From JAMXLO01 sp037201625 (GTDB taxonomy: Bacteria; Pseudomonadota; Alphaproteobacteria; Acetobacterales; Acetobacteraceae), in contig JBBCGR010000003.1 in NCBI GenBank assembly GCA_037201625.1, positions 1,302,001 to 1,366,000 of the forward strand: DNA of 64,000 nucleotides, written 5' to 3'. Within the stretch, counting starts at the first letter, position 1. Each line of letters opens with the position of its first letter. A model generated the notes under the pieces. The model did not search any database and had not been told where the DNA came from. It worked only from the letters and a program-made list of their open reading frames with translations. The translations under genes were made by a program, and so were the position numbers. This document shows, piece by piece, positions 1 to 8,900 of the stretch.

Positions 1-1053
1 CATGCCGAACTCGTCGAGCAGCCGCCGGCTCACGTCGCTGCACAGCGCCGCGTCGCCGATATGCAGCGGCACGATGTGGCTCTCCGACGCCAGCACCGGC
101 AGCCCGGCCGCGCGCAGCCGCCGCTTCAGCGTCTCGGCCCGCTCGAACAGCCGCGACCGGCGCGCCAGGTCGCCGCGCACATGGCGCACGCTGGCCAGCG
201 CCGCCGCGGCCACCATGGGCGGCAGCGAGGTGGTGAAGATGAAGCCCGGCGCGCAGGAGCGGACATAGTCCACCACATGCGCATCACCGGCGATGTAGCC
301 GCCATGGCAGCCGAACGCCTTGGCCAGCGTGCCCTCGATCACGTCGATCCGCGCCGCCGCCCCGTCGCGCTCCGCCACGCCCGCGCCCGACGGCCCGTAC
401 ATGCCGACCGCGTGCACCTCATCGAGGTAGGTCATCGCGCCGTAGCGCGCGGCCAGGTCGCAGATCGCACCGATCGGCGCGATGTCGGCATCCATCGAAT
501 ACACCGACTCGAAGGCGATCAGCTTCGGCGCGGCCGGAGGGGCGGCGCGCAGCAGCGCCTCCAGATGCGCCAGGTCGTTGTGGCGGAAGATGTGGCATTC
601 CGCCCGCGATCCCTTGATGCCGGCGATCATCGAGGCGTGGTTGCGCGCGTCGGAGAACACCTGCCAGCCGGGCAGCGAGTTCAGGATCGTCGCCAGCGCC
701 GCCTGGTTGGACACGAAGCCCGAGGTGAACAGCAGCGCCGAGTCCTTGCCATGCAGGTCCGCAAGTTCCGCCTCCAGCGCGTCGTGCGCCGGGCTGGTGC
801 CGCTGATGTTGCGCGTCCCGCCGGCGCCCGCGCCCATCGCGCGCGCCGCGCCGCAGGCCGCCTCCACCACCGCCGGATGGCCGCCCATGCCGAGATAGTC
901 GTTGGACGACCAGACCAGGATCTCGCTGCCGTCGGGACGGCGGTACAGCGGGAAGCGGTCGGCCTGCTTGTACAGCGGCGTGAAGCGGCGGTAGCGGCCC
1001 TGCGCCTCGATCGCTGCCAGGGAGTCCCGGCAATGGGTATGGAACGCGTGCAT
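1..1053 (-). CDS. hemA: 5-aminolevulinate synthase (partial, C-terminus beyond window)
   Basis: PLP enzyme condensing glycine with succinyl-CoA to 5-aminolevulinate, the first step of the C4 (Shemin) haem route used by alphaproteobacteria. 351 residues are present; the family is about 400, so roughly 50 C-terminal residues lie off the left edge. Seen: MHAFHTHCRDSLAAIEAQGR at the N-terminus, SSNDYLGMG, GAGAGGTRNISGT, LDEVHAVGMYG with the cofactor-binding Asp, and TLAKAFGCHGG containing the Schiff-base Lys245, close to Lys248 of the Rhodobacter enzyme. The ATG at 1053 follows a GGAGGCGGAGG stretch. The GGTRNISGT and KAFGCHGG signatures argue for ALAS rather than its relatives BioF or KBL. The lipoprotein gene lies 90 nt upstream on the same strand. 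Confidence 0.95.
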   Translation of the reverse strand, partial: MHAFHTHCRDSLAAIEAQGRYRRFTPLYKQADRFPLYRRPDGSEILVWSSNDYLGMGGHPAVVEAACGAARAMGAGAGGTRNISGTSPAHDALEAELADLHGKDSALLFTSGFVSNQAALATILNSLPGWQVFSDARNHASMIAGIKGSRAECHIFRHNDLAHLEALLRAAPPAAPKLIAFESVYSMDADIAPIGAICDLAARYGAMTYLDEVHAVGMYGPSGAGVAERDGAAARIDVIEGTLAKAFGCHGGYIAGDAHVVDYVRSCAPGFIFTTSLPPMVAAAALASVRHVRGDLARRSRLFERAETLKRRLRAAGLPVLASESHIVPLHIGDAALCSDVSRRLLDEFGM

Positions 1054-1143
1054 CCTCCGCCTCCTCGATGGCGCGGCGTCACCTTATCGGCGAGCCACAG
1101 CGCCTCACATTCGTAGAATCCCTGACAGCAGGTGAATAAACCT

Positions 1144-1551
1144 TCACCGAACGTAGACGCGGACCTCCTGCGGCGAATCGGCGGGCGCCGACCGCAGCCC
1201 GAGATGGATGCGCGCCGCCGGCACGCCCTGCGCCATGATCCCGCGCATCACATCCGCCGCCCGGCGCTGCGCCGCACCGGCGTCGCTGCCGCCCGGCAAG
1301 AGGGCGACCACGTCGTACTGCACGCCGGGGGCCCGCGTCTCGGCGGTGCGGACGGCGTAGCGCAAAACCTCCTGGTAGTTCGCATTGGCCGCGGCATAGC
1401 CGATCGTCAGCAGTGCGGCCCGCGGATCGACCTTCGGCGGCTCCGGCTTGCTCGCGCCCTCGGGCTCCGGCGCAGGTGCGAAGGTCGTCTGGTCCACCAG
1501 CGCGCAGCCGGCGAGCAGCACGCTCACCGCCAGGATCCTCATTGCTCTCAT
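1144..1551 (-). CDS. Small lipoprotein with OmpA-like C-terminal segment
   Basis: 135-residue predicted lipoprotein. The N-terminus MRAMRILAVSVLLAGCALVD is a short signal peptide with a clear lipobox (LAGC), so the mature protein should be lipidated on Cys and anchored in the envelope. The second half (residues about 60-135) carries a pattern such as AAQRRAADVMRGIMAQGVP followed by ARIHLGLRS, which resembles the later part of OmpA/MotB-like peptidoglycan-binding domains, but it is short and I do not assign that fold firmly. An alternative start is the ATG at 1542 (MRILAV). It precedes hemA on the same strand and is divergent from the amidohydrolase at 1643. Function unknown. Confidence 0.75.
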   Translation of the reverse strand: MRAMRILAVSVLLAGCALVDQTTFAPAPEPEGASKPEPPKVDPRAALLTIGYAAANANYQEVLRYAVRTAETRAPGVQYDVVALLPGGSDAGAAQRRAADVMRGIMAQGVPAARIHLGLRSAPADSPQEVRVYVR

Positions 1552-1642
1552 TCTGACCACAACCGACACCCGACGGCTGCCTGTCTTGCAGCTTGCCGCG
1601 CGGCGGGCAAGATGCGGCGCCCCCAGCCAGAGGACCGAAGGC

Positions 1643-2893
1643 ATGACCGCCCAGACCAACCAGCGCATCGACGGCAAGCGGCTGTGGGACAGCCTGATGA
1701 GCATGGCGCAGATCGGCGGCACCCCCAAAGGCGGCGTCCGCCGCCTGACGCTGACCGAGGTGGACCAGCGCGGCCGCGACCGCTTCCGCGCCGAATGCGA
1801 GGCGGCTGGCCTCACGGTGCGCGTCGATGCCATCGGCAACATGTTCGCCCGCCGGCCGGGCCGCGACCCGGACCGGCTGCCGGTCCTGTTCGGCAGCCAT
1901 CTCGACAGCCAGCCCAGCGGCGGCAAATTCGACGGCGCCCTCGGCGTGCTCGCCGGCCTCGAGGTGATGCGCTCGCTGAACGACCTGGGCATCGTCACCG
2001 AGGCGCCGCTGGAACTGGTGAACTGGACCGATGAGGAGGGCAGCCGCTTCGGCCACTCGCTGATGGGCTCGGGGGTGTGGGCGGGCGTCTATTCGCTCGA
2101 CAAGGCCTATGCGCTGGCCGATGTGGAAGGCGTCACCGTGCGCACCGCGCTCGACGGCATCGGCTATCGCGGCGAACAGCCGGCCGCCGCCTTTCCGGCC
2201 GATGCGTATTTCGAGCTGCATATCGAGCAGGGTCCGATCCTGGAACGCGAAACCAAGCAGATCGGCATCGTGACCGGTGCGCAGGCACAGGTCTGGTATG
2301 ATGCCGTCGCCATTGGTCAGGACTCGCACGCCGGTACCACGCCGCCTTCGGCACGCAAGGATGCGCTGGTCTGCGCCGCGCGCGTGATCGACCTGGTGGA
2401 CCGCATGATGCGCGCCCGCGGCGAGGACGGCCGCGGCACGGTGGGCCAGCTTATCGTGGCGCCCAACAGCCGCAACGTGATCCCCGGCGAGGTGCGGTTC
2501 TCGGTCGAGTTCCGCCACCCCTCGGATGCCGAACTCGACCGGCTGGACGCGCAGTTCCCGCGCGAGGCGGGCTTCATCGCGCGCGACTGCGGCGTGAAGC
2601 TGGAACTCACGCAGTTGTTCAAGATCCCCACGCAGCCCTTCGACCCGGCCTGCGTCGGCCTGGTGCGCCAGGGCGCCGCGACACTTGGCTACAGCGCGCG
2701 CGAGATCGTGTCGGGCGCCGGGCATGACGCTGTGTACGTCGCGCGCCACGTACCCACGGCCATGATCTTCACCCCCTGCAAGGACGGCCTGTCGCACAAT
2801 GAGGCCGAGAGCATCGAGCCGCACGAGGCGGAGGCCGGCGCGCAGGTCCTGCTGCAGGCGGTGCTGGCGCGGGCGAACCGGGCGATCGGCTGA
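1643..2893 (+). CDS. M20-family amidohydrolase (N-carbamoyl-L-amino acid hydrolase / allantoate amidohydrolase type)
   Basis: 416-residue zinc-dependent hydrolase of the hydantoinase/carbamoylase branch of peptidase family M20. It is expected to cleave N-carbamoyl amino acids, ureidopropionate or allantoate in the cytoplasm. The metal site is visible: His86 in GSHLDSQ, Asp97 in GGKFDGALG, Glu131/Glu132 in WTDEEGSRF, His193 in ELHIEQG and His385 in LSHNEAE. The dimerisation domain lies roughly at residues 210-330. The ATG at 1643 follows AGGACCGAAGG; the reading frame is open further upstream, but those codons show no family similarity. Substrate cannot be fixed from sequence, and no hydantoinase or allantoinase gene lies beside it. 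Divergent from the lipoprotein-hemA pair. Confidence 0.9.
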   Translation: MTAQTNQRIDGKRLWDSLMSMAQIGGTPKGGVRRLTLTEVDQRGRDRFRAECEAAGLTVRVDAIGNMFARRPGRDPDRLPVLFGSHLDSQPSGGKFDGALGVLAGLEVMRSLNDLGIVTEAPLELVNWTDEEGSRFGHSLMGSGVWAGVYSLDKAYALADVEGVTVRTALDGIGYRGEQPAAAFPADAYFELHIEQGPILERETKQIGIVTGAQAQVWYDAVAIGQDSHAGTTPPSARKDALVCAARVIDLVDRMMRARGEDGRGTVGQLIVAPNSRNVIPGEVRFSVEFRHPSDAELDRLDAQFPREAGFIARDCGVKLELTQLFKIPTQPFDPACVGLVRQGAATLGYSAREIVSGAGHDAVYVARHVPTAMIFTPCKDGLSHNEAESIEPHEAEAGAQVLLQAVLARANRAIG

Positions 2894-3021
2894 GCGTGGC
2901 ATCGCGCCAGGCCCTCACACCGCGGCCTGGCCGATGCGCGATGCCCGACCGCGGCGCAGCGAGGCGGTGGCGGTCGGTCGGCCACCGTTCCGCATGACCC
3001 TGTTCGCATGATCGCACCCCC

Positions 3022-3576
3022 ATGATCGGCTTCCTGGGCCGCTGGCTGTCGGACTGCGTGCAGCTCACCTGCATGCTCGCCGGCGCGCTGCTGTTCATGC
3101 AGGTTCCCGCGCTGACGCACAGCTATACCGTGGCGCTGCAGCAGGTCGCCCAGGACGCCCGCCGCGACATCGACCGCCGCGTCGAGCACGCACGGCTGTA
3201 CTACCGCCTGGCGCCCGAGGCGCGCGACCAGGCGGTGGTCGACGCGCTCCGCCCGCTGGAGCCGTCCAACGCCGAGATGCTGGGCCAGTCGATGTGGCGG
3301 GCAATGATGCTCGGCGAGACGCAGGAGCATATCGAGGCCGCTCCGCCGCTGAGCCGTCCGTTGTTCGCCGCGTGGGACGCCGTGGCGCGTCCGGAGCCCG
3401 ACAAGCTGGCCGTGCTGCGCACCAGCGTCGCGACCTATGCGCCGCAGATCCCGCTCGACGTCATCGCCGTGATCTATGGCATCGCCGGGCTGCTGCTCGG
3501 CGGTCTGCTCGGCCATTCGCTGTCCGCCGCGCCGGCGGCGGCGTCACGCCGGCTGCGGCGGACCCGCCGAGCGTGA
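3022..3576 (+). CDS. DUF2937-type membrane protein
   Basis: 184 residues with one hydrophobic segment near the N-terminus (about residues 13-33) and a second near the C-terminus (about 145-170, ending GIAGLLLGGLLGHSL). A charged loop of about 110 residues sits between them. Length and topology match the uncharacterised DUF2937 inner-membrane family; that assignment is by pattern, not by search. The tail is arginine-rich (RRLRRTRRA). The ATG at 3022 has only a weak upstream purine run. The last 33 nt overlap the 3' end of the convergent FUSC gene. Function unknown. Confidence 0.7.
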   Translation: MIGFLGRWLSDCVQLTCMLAGALLFMQVPALTHSYTVALQQVAQDARRDIDRRVEHARLYYRLAPEARDQAVVDALRPLEPSNAEMLGQSMWRAMMLGETQEHIEAAPPLSRPLFAAWDAVARPEPDKLAVLRTSVATYAPQIPLDVIAVIYGIAGLLLGGLLGHSLSAAPAAASRRLRRTRRA

Positions 3577-5511
3577 CGCCAAGGTGAGCAGCGCCGCGTC
3601 GATGCGCAGCAGCAGGCGGAGCGCGTGGTGCACCGGATCGTCCTCGAGCACCTGCTCGGGATCGATCTGATCATCGGCCTGTGGTGGTGCGGTCCGGGTC
3701 TGCGGCGTCCGCTCGAGCAGGCAGATGAGCGTGGTGTCGATGGCCGCCGCGGTCTCCCGCATCGACTGCGCCAGGTCCTGGTCGGCCACCCGCACGCCCT
3801 GCAGCGCCATCTGGCCCAGTTCGCGCGCCCAGTGCTCGGCGCCCCCCATCAACAGCACGCGGCGGCGCAGCCTTTCGTCGCGCGACGCGGCGAGGCCGAG
3901 CTGACCGGTCCGTGCCACCACGCTGAGTTCGTGGAAGCGCTGCTCGGCCGTGACGATGTGGCCGGCCAGTCCGCGCTCGCCGGCATCGCCGGTCAGCGCG
4001 GCCACGGCGCTGCCGATCGTCAGGCGGAGCGCGGCGAGGAAGCTCGAGGTCGCATTCTGGACGGCCGAGCGTTCGCCGCGCACCAGCACGAGGCAGGCCA
4101 CCAGCGCGCCGCTCGCCGCGCCCACCGCCGATTCCTGCAGGCGCAGGAGCAGCAGGTCGGGCGGAAAATAGCCGATCGCGCCGAACAGCAGGCCGAGAAT
4201 GATGGTGATCCAGAACACCATGACCCCGTAGGCGGCGACGTTGGCCTGGAAGGCCAGGAACACCGCGACGATGATGGCCGCGATCATCAGCAGTTCGTGG
4301 CCCGACAGCAGCGTGGCCGCCAGCATGCCGGCGAGCACTCCTGCCAGCGTGCCGACCATGAACTGGATGCCCTTGGCGATCGACTCGCCGCGCGAGCGGG
4401 TGCCCTGGAACATCACGAAGGCGGTGAACGCCGCCCAGTACCAGCGATTGGGCGAGATCATCTCGCCGGCCGCGATCGCCAGCGCCGCGGCGATGGCGGT
4501 CTGCAGCGCCGCCCGGAGGCCGAGCGACTGGCTGGGAGCCGGTGCCGTCGCCGGCACGAGTTCGGCCTTCGGCAGGTCGTGGATGGCCGAGCCGAGAACC
4601 GTGAGCGCGGCACCCAGTGGTGTCGCGGGAGGCTGCGCCGGCATCTCCGTGCCGTGCTGCACGGCGGCGATCCGCGCCAGCAGGTCGCTACGGTCGGCGC
4701 CGCCGCCCAGGCTGCGGAGCGCCGTGCGCGCTACCCGCTCGGTGGCAAGCTCCACCAGCAGCAGGTGCAGCCAGCGGCTGCCCGCGCCGGGCACCGCGTC
4801 GGCGATCGCCGCGACGCGGGCCTGTGCCAGCATGACCACGTCGCCCAGCCGGAACACCCGCTGGCGCAGGGTGGCCCGGCCGGCATTGGACCAGGCGCCG
4901 GACGCGAGTGCGGTGCCGATGGTGTCCAGCACCTGCACGATAGTCCCCTGGATCGCCCGCCGCAGCCGGGTTAGCTCGGCCTGCGGGCTTTCCGGCATCA
5001 GCACGAACCGCACGAAGGCCGCGGCACCGGCGGCGACCACCACCACCAGCAGGCGGCCGGGCAGCGTGTCCGGCGGCATCCGGCTGACCAGCGCGATGAA
5101 GTAGGCGATCAACCCCACCGTGCCGAGCGAGCCGTAGCGCGGGGAGACCGAACTGCCGTAGGCGACGGCGAACATCAGCACGGGCACGGCGAGTGCCGCC
5201 GGCAGCGGCTGGTCGAGCAGCAGCGTCGCCAGCACCGTCATGCCGAAGGCGGCCAGCGGCGCCAGCGCCATGGTGACCAGGCGCTGGCGTGCCTGGCCGT
5301 CGCGCACCGTCGCGGCGATGAACAGCGCCATGGCGAAGCCCAGGATGCGGTCCGCGGTGGAGATCCCGGCGAACCCGCCCAGCAGCGTGGCGATGGCGAA
5401 CGTGAGGACGCCGGCCAGCGTGGCGCGCAGGGCCGCGAGCAGCCGCAGCGCGCCCGGGTCGGGCGGGAACAGCAATTCCACGACGCGCTCGAGTCGGGCG
5501 GACACCACCAT
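3544..5511 (-). CDS. FUSC-family inner-membrane transporter (aromatic acid exporter-like)
   Basis: 655-residue protein with the two-fold FUSC/YccS layout: a membrane block of about six helices near residues 20-175, a cytoplasmic linker to about 340, and a second membrane block near 345-495 containing NRWYWAAFTAFVMFQGTRS. A soluble C-terminal domain follows. Family members (YccS, AaeB, fusaric acid resistance proteins) are proposed to export aromatic or other small acids using the proton gradient. No AaeA-type periplasmic adaptor is adjacent, so it could act alone. The ATG at 5511 (MVVSARLERVV) is preferred because the frame upstream of it has no family-like sequence. It is divergent from tkt across a 172-nt gap and convergently overlaps the DUF2937 gene by 33 nt. 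Confidence 0.85.
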   Translation of the reverse strand: MVVSARLERVVELLFPPDPGALRLLAALRATLAGVLTFAIATLLGGFAGISTADRILGFAMALFIAATVRDGQARQRLVTMALAPLAAFGMTVLATLLLDQPLPAALAVPVLMFAVAYGSSVSPRYGSLGTVGLIAYFIALVSRMPPDTLPGRLLVVVVAAGAAAFVRFVLMPESPQAELTRLRRAIQGTIVQVLDTIGTALASGAWSNAGRATLRQRVFRLGDVVMLAQARVAAIADAVPGAGSRWLHLLLVELATERVARTALRSLGGGADRSDLLARIAAVQHGTEMPAQPPATPLGAALTVLGSAIHDLPKAELVPATAPAPSQSLGLRAALQTAIAAALAIAAGEMISPNRWYWAAFTAFVMFQGTRSRGESIAKGIQFMVGTLAGVLAGMLAATLLSGHELLMIAAIIVAVFLAFQANVAAYGVMVFWITIILGLLFGAIGYFPPDLLLLRLQESAVGAASGALVACLVLVRGERSAVQNATSSFLAALRLTIGSAVAALTGDAGERGLAGHIVTAEQRFHELSVVARTGQLGLAASRDERLRRRVLLMGGAEHWARELGQMALQGVRVADQDLAQSMRETAAAIDTTLICLLERTPQTRTAPPQADDQIDPEQVLEDDPVHHALRLLLRIDAALLTLASRSAGPPQPA

Positions 5512-5632
5512 GCCGCTTACAATGCATGCGGGGCGCCAATTACAATGCTGCCTCAAACGGAGCGAGCGGCAAACGGAGCGTGCGCCACACGGATCGCGGT
5601 CCGTGCAGGTGGGTGCCCTCTTGCCGTGGGGG

Positions 5633-5661
5633 TTGCTCCTGTGTGGCCCTCCCCCTATAGC
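5633..5661 (+). promoter_or_regulatory. Candidate sigma-70-type promoter for tkt
   Basis: TTGCTC at 5633-5638 and TATAGC at 5656-5661 are separated by exactly 17 nt. Transcription would start near 5668, about 15 nt before the tkt start codon, just upstream of an AAGGAGA ribosome-binding site. Pattern match only. Confidence 0.5.
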
Positions 5662-5683
5662 GCCCGGAAGCCAAGGAGACGTC

Positions 5684-7720
5684 ATGGCCGGTCCCGACGC
5701 GCCCATCACCGACAACCCGGTGCTTGCCCACCAGGCAGAGATCCTGGCCCGGCCACCGACCCAGGCATGGCACATGGCCAACGCCATCCGTGCCCTGGCG
5801 ATCGACGCGGTGGAGGCAGCGAAGTCCGGCCACCCCGGCATGCCGATGGGCATGGCCGATGTCGCCACCGCGCTGTGGACTCGCTTCCACAAGTTCGATG
5901 CCGCCGATCCCCGCTGGCCGGACCGCGACCGCTTCGTGCTCTCGGCGGGCCACGGCTCGATGCTGCTCTACGCGCTGCTCTACCTCACCGGCCATGACGG
6001 CATGGGGATCGAGGAGATCAAGCGGTTCCGCCAGCTCCACTCCCCGGCGGCGGGCCATCCCGAGCACGGCGAGCATCCGGCGATCGAGACCACCACCGGC
6101 CCGCTCGGCCAGGGCATCGCGACCGCGGTCGGCATGGCGATGGCCGAAAGGCTGCTGGCCGCGCGGTTCGGCCGCTCGCTGGTCGACCACCGCACCTGGG
6201 TGATCGCCTCCGACGGCGACCTGATGGAGGGGATCAGCCACGAGGCGGCGGCGATCGCCGGCCATCTCGGCCTGTCCAAGCTCACCGTGCTGTACGACGA
6301 CAACCACATCTCGATCGACGGCGACACGGCGCTTTCCTACTCGGACGATGTGCTGAAGCGCTTCAGCGCCTATGGCTGGGTGGCGCGGCGGATCGACGGC
6401 CACGACCCGCAGCAGATCAACGCGGCGCTGTCCTTCGCCACGCGCTCGAAGAAGCCGACGCTGATCGCCTGCCGCACCATCATCGGCCTGGGCGCGCCGA
6501 CCAAGGCCGGCACCGCCGCCACCCATGGCTCGCCGCTCGGCGGGCAGGAGGCGGCCGGGGCGAAGGCTGCGCTCGGTTGGCACGAGCCGCCGTTCACCGT
6601 GCCGGACGACCTGCTGGCGCAGTGGCGCGCCGCCGGCACCCGCGGCGCCGGCACCCGCCGCGCTTGGCTCAAGCGCCTGGCGCACAACGCGATGCAGGCC
6701 GAGTTCGAGCGGGTGATGGCCGGCAAGTTGCCGGATGCCTGGCACGAGGCGGTCGCCGCGCTGAAGCACGAGATCGCCGAGACCCGGCCCAAGATCGCCA
6801 CGCGCCAGTCCAGCCAGAAGGCGCTGGAGGTCCTGGTGCCGGCGACGCCGGAGCTGATCGGCGGGTCGGCCGACCTCACGGGCTCCAATCTCACCTTCGT
6901 GAAGTCGATGGGCTCGGCCAATACCGGCAACTTCACCGGCCGCTACATCCACTACGGCGTGCGCGAGCACGGCATGGCGGCGGCGGCCAACGGCATGGCG
7001 CTGCACGGCGGGCTGATCCCCTATACCGGCACATTCTTCGTGTTCACCGACTACATGCGCCCGGCGATCCGCATCGCGGCACTGGCGCGCGCCCACGTCA
7101 TCCATGTGCTGACGCATGATTCGATCGGCCTGGGCGAGGACGGCCCCACCCACCAGCCGGTGGAGCACCTCGCCAGCCTGCGCGCCATGCCGCATCTCAA
7201 CGTGTTCCGCCCGGCCGATGCGATGGAGGTGGCGGAATGCTGGGAACTGGCGATCCGCCGCAATGACGGCCCCAGCCTGCTGGTGCTGACCCGCCAGGCG
7301 CTGCCCACCATGCGCACCGACATCGCCGAGAACCGCTGCGCCCGCGGGGGCTATGTGCTCGCCGAGGCGGAGGGCACGCGGGCGGCGACGCTGATCGCGA
7401 CCGGCTCCGAGGTGGCGATCGCGATGGACGCCCGCGCGGCACTGGCTGCCGAAGGGATCGCAACCGCCGTCGTGTCGCTGCCCTGTTGGGAGTTGTTCGA
7501 GCAACAGGACGAAGCGTATCGTATGCAGGTGTTGGGAAGCGCGCCTCGGGTCGGGATCGAGGCCGCCGGCGGGTTTGGCTGGGAGCGCTGGCTGGGCAAT
7601 GACGGGATCTTCATCGGCATGACCGGCTTCGGGGCCTCGGCGCCTTATGAAGTTCTTTACAAACACTTCGGTATCACGTCCGAAGCCATCGCCGCCGCCG
7701 TCCGCAAGCGGCTCGGCTGA
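5684..7720 (+). CDS. tkt: Transketolase
   Basis: 678-residue thiamine-diphosphate enzyme transferring two-carbon ketol units in the pentose-phosphate (and, if present, Calvin) pathway. Seen in order: SGHPGMPMGMADV near residue 50, the sugar-phosphate and ThDP contacts HSPAAGHPEHGE and GPLGQGIA, the metal/ThDP motif SDGDLMEG followed about 30 residues later by YDDN, the pyrimidine-domain segment GSADLTGSN, YGVREHGM with the catalytic Glu, and THDSIGLGEDGPTHQPVEHL. The length is normal for the family. The ATG at 5684 follows CCAAGGAGACGTC. It is 30 nt upstream of gap and in a tkt-gap-pgk arrangement common in alphaproteobacteria, so co-transcription is likely. Confidence 0.97.
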   Translation: MAGPDAPITDNPVLAHQAEILARPPTQAWHMANAIRALAIDAVEAAKSGHPGMPMGMADVATALWTRFHKFDAADPRWPDRDRFVLSAGHGSMLLYALLYLTGHDGMGIEEIKRFRQLHSPAAGHPEHGEHPAIETTTGPLGQGIATAVGMAMAERLLAARFGRSLVDHRTWVIASDGDLMEGISHEAAAIAGHLGLSKLTVLYDDNHISIDGDTALSYSDDVLKRFSAYGWVARRIDGHDPQQINAALSFATRSKKPTLIACRTIIGLGAPTKAGTAATHGSPLGGQEAAGAKAALGWHEPPFTVPDDLLAQWRAAGTRGAGTRRAWLKRLAHNAMQAEFERVMAGKLPDAWHEAVAALKHEIAETRPKIATRQSSQKALEVLVPATPELIGGSADLTGSNLTFVKSMGSANTGNFTGRYIHYGVREHGMAAAANGMALHGGLIPYTGTFFVFTDYMRPAIRIAALARAHVIHVLTHDSIGLGEDGPTHQPVEHLASLRAMPHLNVFRPADAMEVAECWELAIRRNDGPSLLVLTRQALPTMRTDIAENRCARGGYVLAEAEGTRAATLIATGSEVAIAMDARAALAAEGIATAVVSLPCWELFEQQDEAYRMQVLGSAPRVGIEAAGGFGWERWLGNDGIFIGMTGFGASAPYEVLYKHFGITSEAIAAAVRKRLG

Positions 7721-7750
7721 GGGGCTGAGCCAGAGAAAGGGAATGCCACC

Positions 7751-8764
7751 ATGCCTGTGAAGGTCGCCATCAACGGGTTCGGACGCATCGGCCGGCTGGT
7801 TCTGCGGGCGATGGTCGAGAGCGGGCGCGACGATGTCGTGCCGATCGCGATCAACGATCTCGGCAGCACGGAGGCCAACGCCCACCTGTTCCGCTACGAC
7901 AGCGTGCACGGGCGCTTCCCCGGCGATGTTGAGGTGTCGGGCGACACCATCACCATCCGCTACGGCGGCCGCGTGTGGGGGCCGATCAAGGTGTCGGCCG
8001 AACGCGACCCGACCAAGGTCCCGTACCAGGGCGTCGACGTGGCGCTGGAATGCACCGGCATCTTCACCTCGAAGGAGAAGGCGTCCGCGCTGCTGACCGC
8101 CGGCGCGCGCAAGGTGCTGATCTCGGCCCCCGGCGACCATGTGGACGCAACCGTGGTCTACGGCGTGAACCACAAGGTGCTGACCAAGGACATGACGGTC
8201 GTCTCGAACGCGTCCTGCACCACCAACTGCCTGGCGCCGATGGCCAAGGTGCTGCACGACGCCTTCGGCATCGAGCGCGGCTACATGGTCACCATCCACG
8301 CCTACACCGGTGACCAGAACACGGTGGATACGCTGCACAAGGACCTGCACCGCGCGCGTGCCGCCGCGGTCTCCGCCATCCCGACCTCTACCGGCGCCGC
8401 CCGCGCGGTGGGCCTGGTGATGCCGGAACTGAAGGGCAAGCTGGACGGCACCGCGATCCGCATCCCGACGCCGAACGTGTCGCTGGTCTCGCTCGACGTG
8501 AACCTCAAGAAGACGCCGACCAAGGAGGAGGTGAACGCAGCGATGCTGGACGCCTCGAAGGGCTTCCTGCGCGGCGTTCTGGACTACAACACCGCGCCGT
8601 TGGTCAGCATCGACTTCAACCACTCGCCGGCATCCTGCACCTTCGATGCGACGCAGACCGCGGTGGTGGACGGCGCGCTGACCCGGGTGATGGGCTGGTA
8701 CGACAACGAGTGGGGCTTCTCGAACCGCATGTCGGACACCGCGGCGCTGTTCGGCAGCCTCTAG
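7751..8764 (+). CDS. gap: Glyceraldehyde-3-phosphate dehydrogenase (type I)
   Basis: 337-residue tetrameric glycolytic/gluconeogenic dehydrogenase converting glyceraldehyde 3-phosphate to 1,3-bisphosphoglycerate. The Rossmann motif INGFGRIGRLV is at residues 7-17, followed by Asp36 in AIND, a position where Asp favours NAD over NADP. The nucleophile is Cys156 in SNASCTTNC and the general base His lies in TIHAYTGDQ. PTSTGAARAVGLVMPEL and WYDNEWGFSNRM complete the signatures. The ATG at 7751 follows AAAGGGAATGCCACC. It lies 30 nt after tkt; pgk begins 136 nt downstream, beyond a short palindromic element. Confidence 0.97.
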   Translation: MPVKVAINGFGRIGRLVLRAMVESGRDDVVPIAINDLGSTEANAHLFRYDSVHGRFPGDVEVSGDTITIRYGGRVWGPIKVSAERDPTKVPYQGVDVALECTGIFTSKEKASALLTAGARKVLISAPGDHVDATVVYGVNHKVLTKDMTVVSNASCTTNCLAPMAKVLHDAFGIERGYMVTIHAYTGDQNTVDTLHKDLHRARAAAVSAIPTSTGAARAVGLVMPELKGKLDGTAIRIPTPNVSLVSLDVNLKKTPTKEEVNAAMLDASKGFLRGVLDYNTAPLVSIDFNHSPASCTFDATQTAVVDGALTRVMGWYDNEWGFSNRMSDTAALFGSL

Positions 8765-8789
8765 TCCGCTGCCGCCGCATCCCATCGTC

Positions 8790-8812
8790 ATGGCCGGCCG
8801 CGTGCCGGCCAT
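8790..8812. repeat. Short palindrome in the gap-pgk spacer
   Basis: ATGGCCGGC and GCCGGCCAT form a perfect 9-bp stem around a 5-nt loop (CGCGT). No T-run follows, so it is more likely a dispersed palindromic repeat or mRNA-processing hairpin than an intrinsic terminator. It would lie between gap and pgk in a tkt-gap-pgk transcript. Confidence 0.6.
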
Positions 8813-8900
8813 CCACGGCTTCATGGCCTGCGCGCATTGAAGACGGGCGCGCGTTGAAGACGGGGATGGCGGGCGCGCTCCGGCCGCAACGGGAGTTACC

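Noticed and set aside
1079..2902. 607-codon minus-strand frame opposite the amidohydrolase
   Set aside because: The amidohydrolase has all metal ligands in the plus frame; the minus frame is a shadow, although the real lipoprotein gene lies in another minus frame at its end.
3625..4974. 449-codon plus-strand frame opposite the FUSC gene
   Set aside because: Composition is His/Arg/Gln-rich, lacks hydrophobic or domain patterns, and overlaps a clear membrane protein on the other strand.
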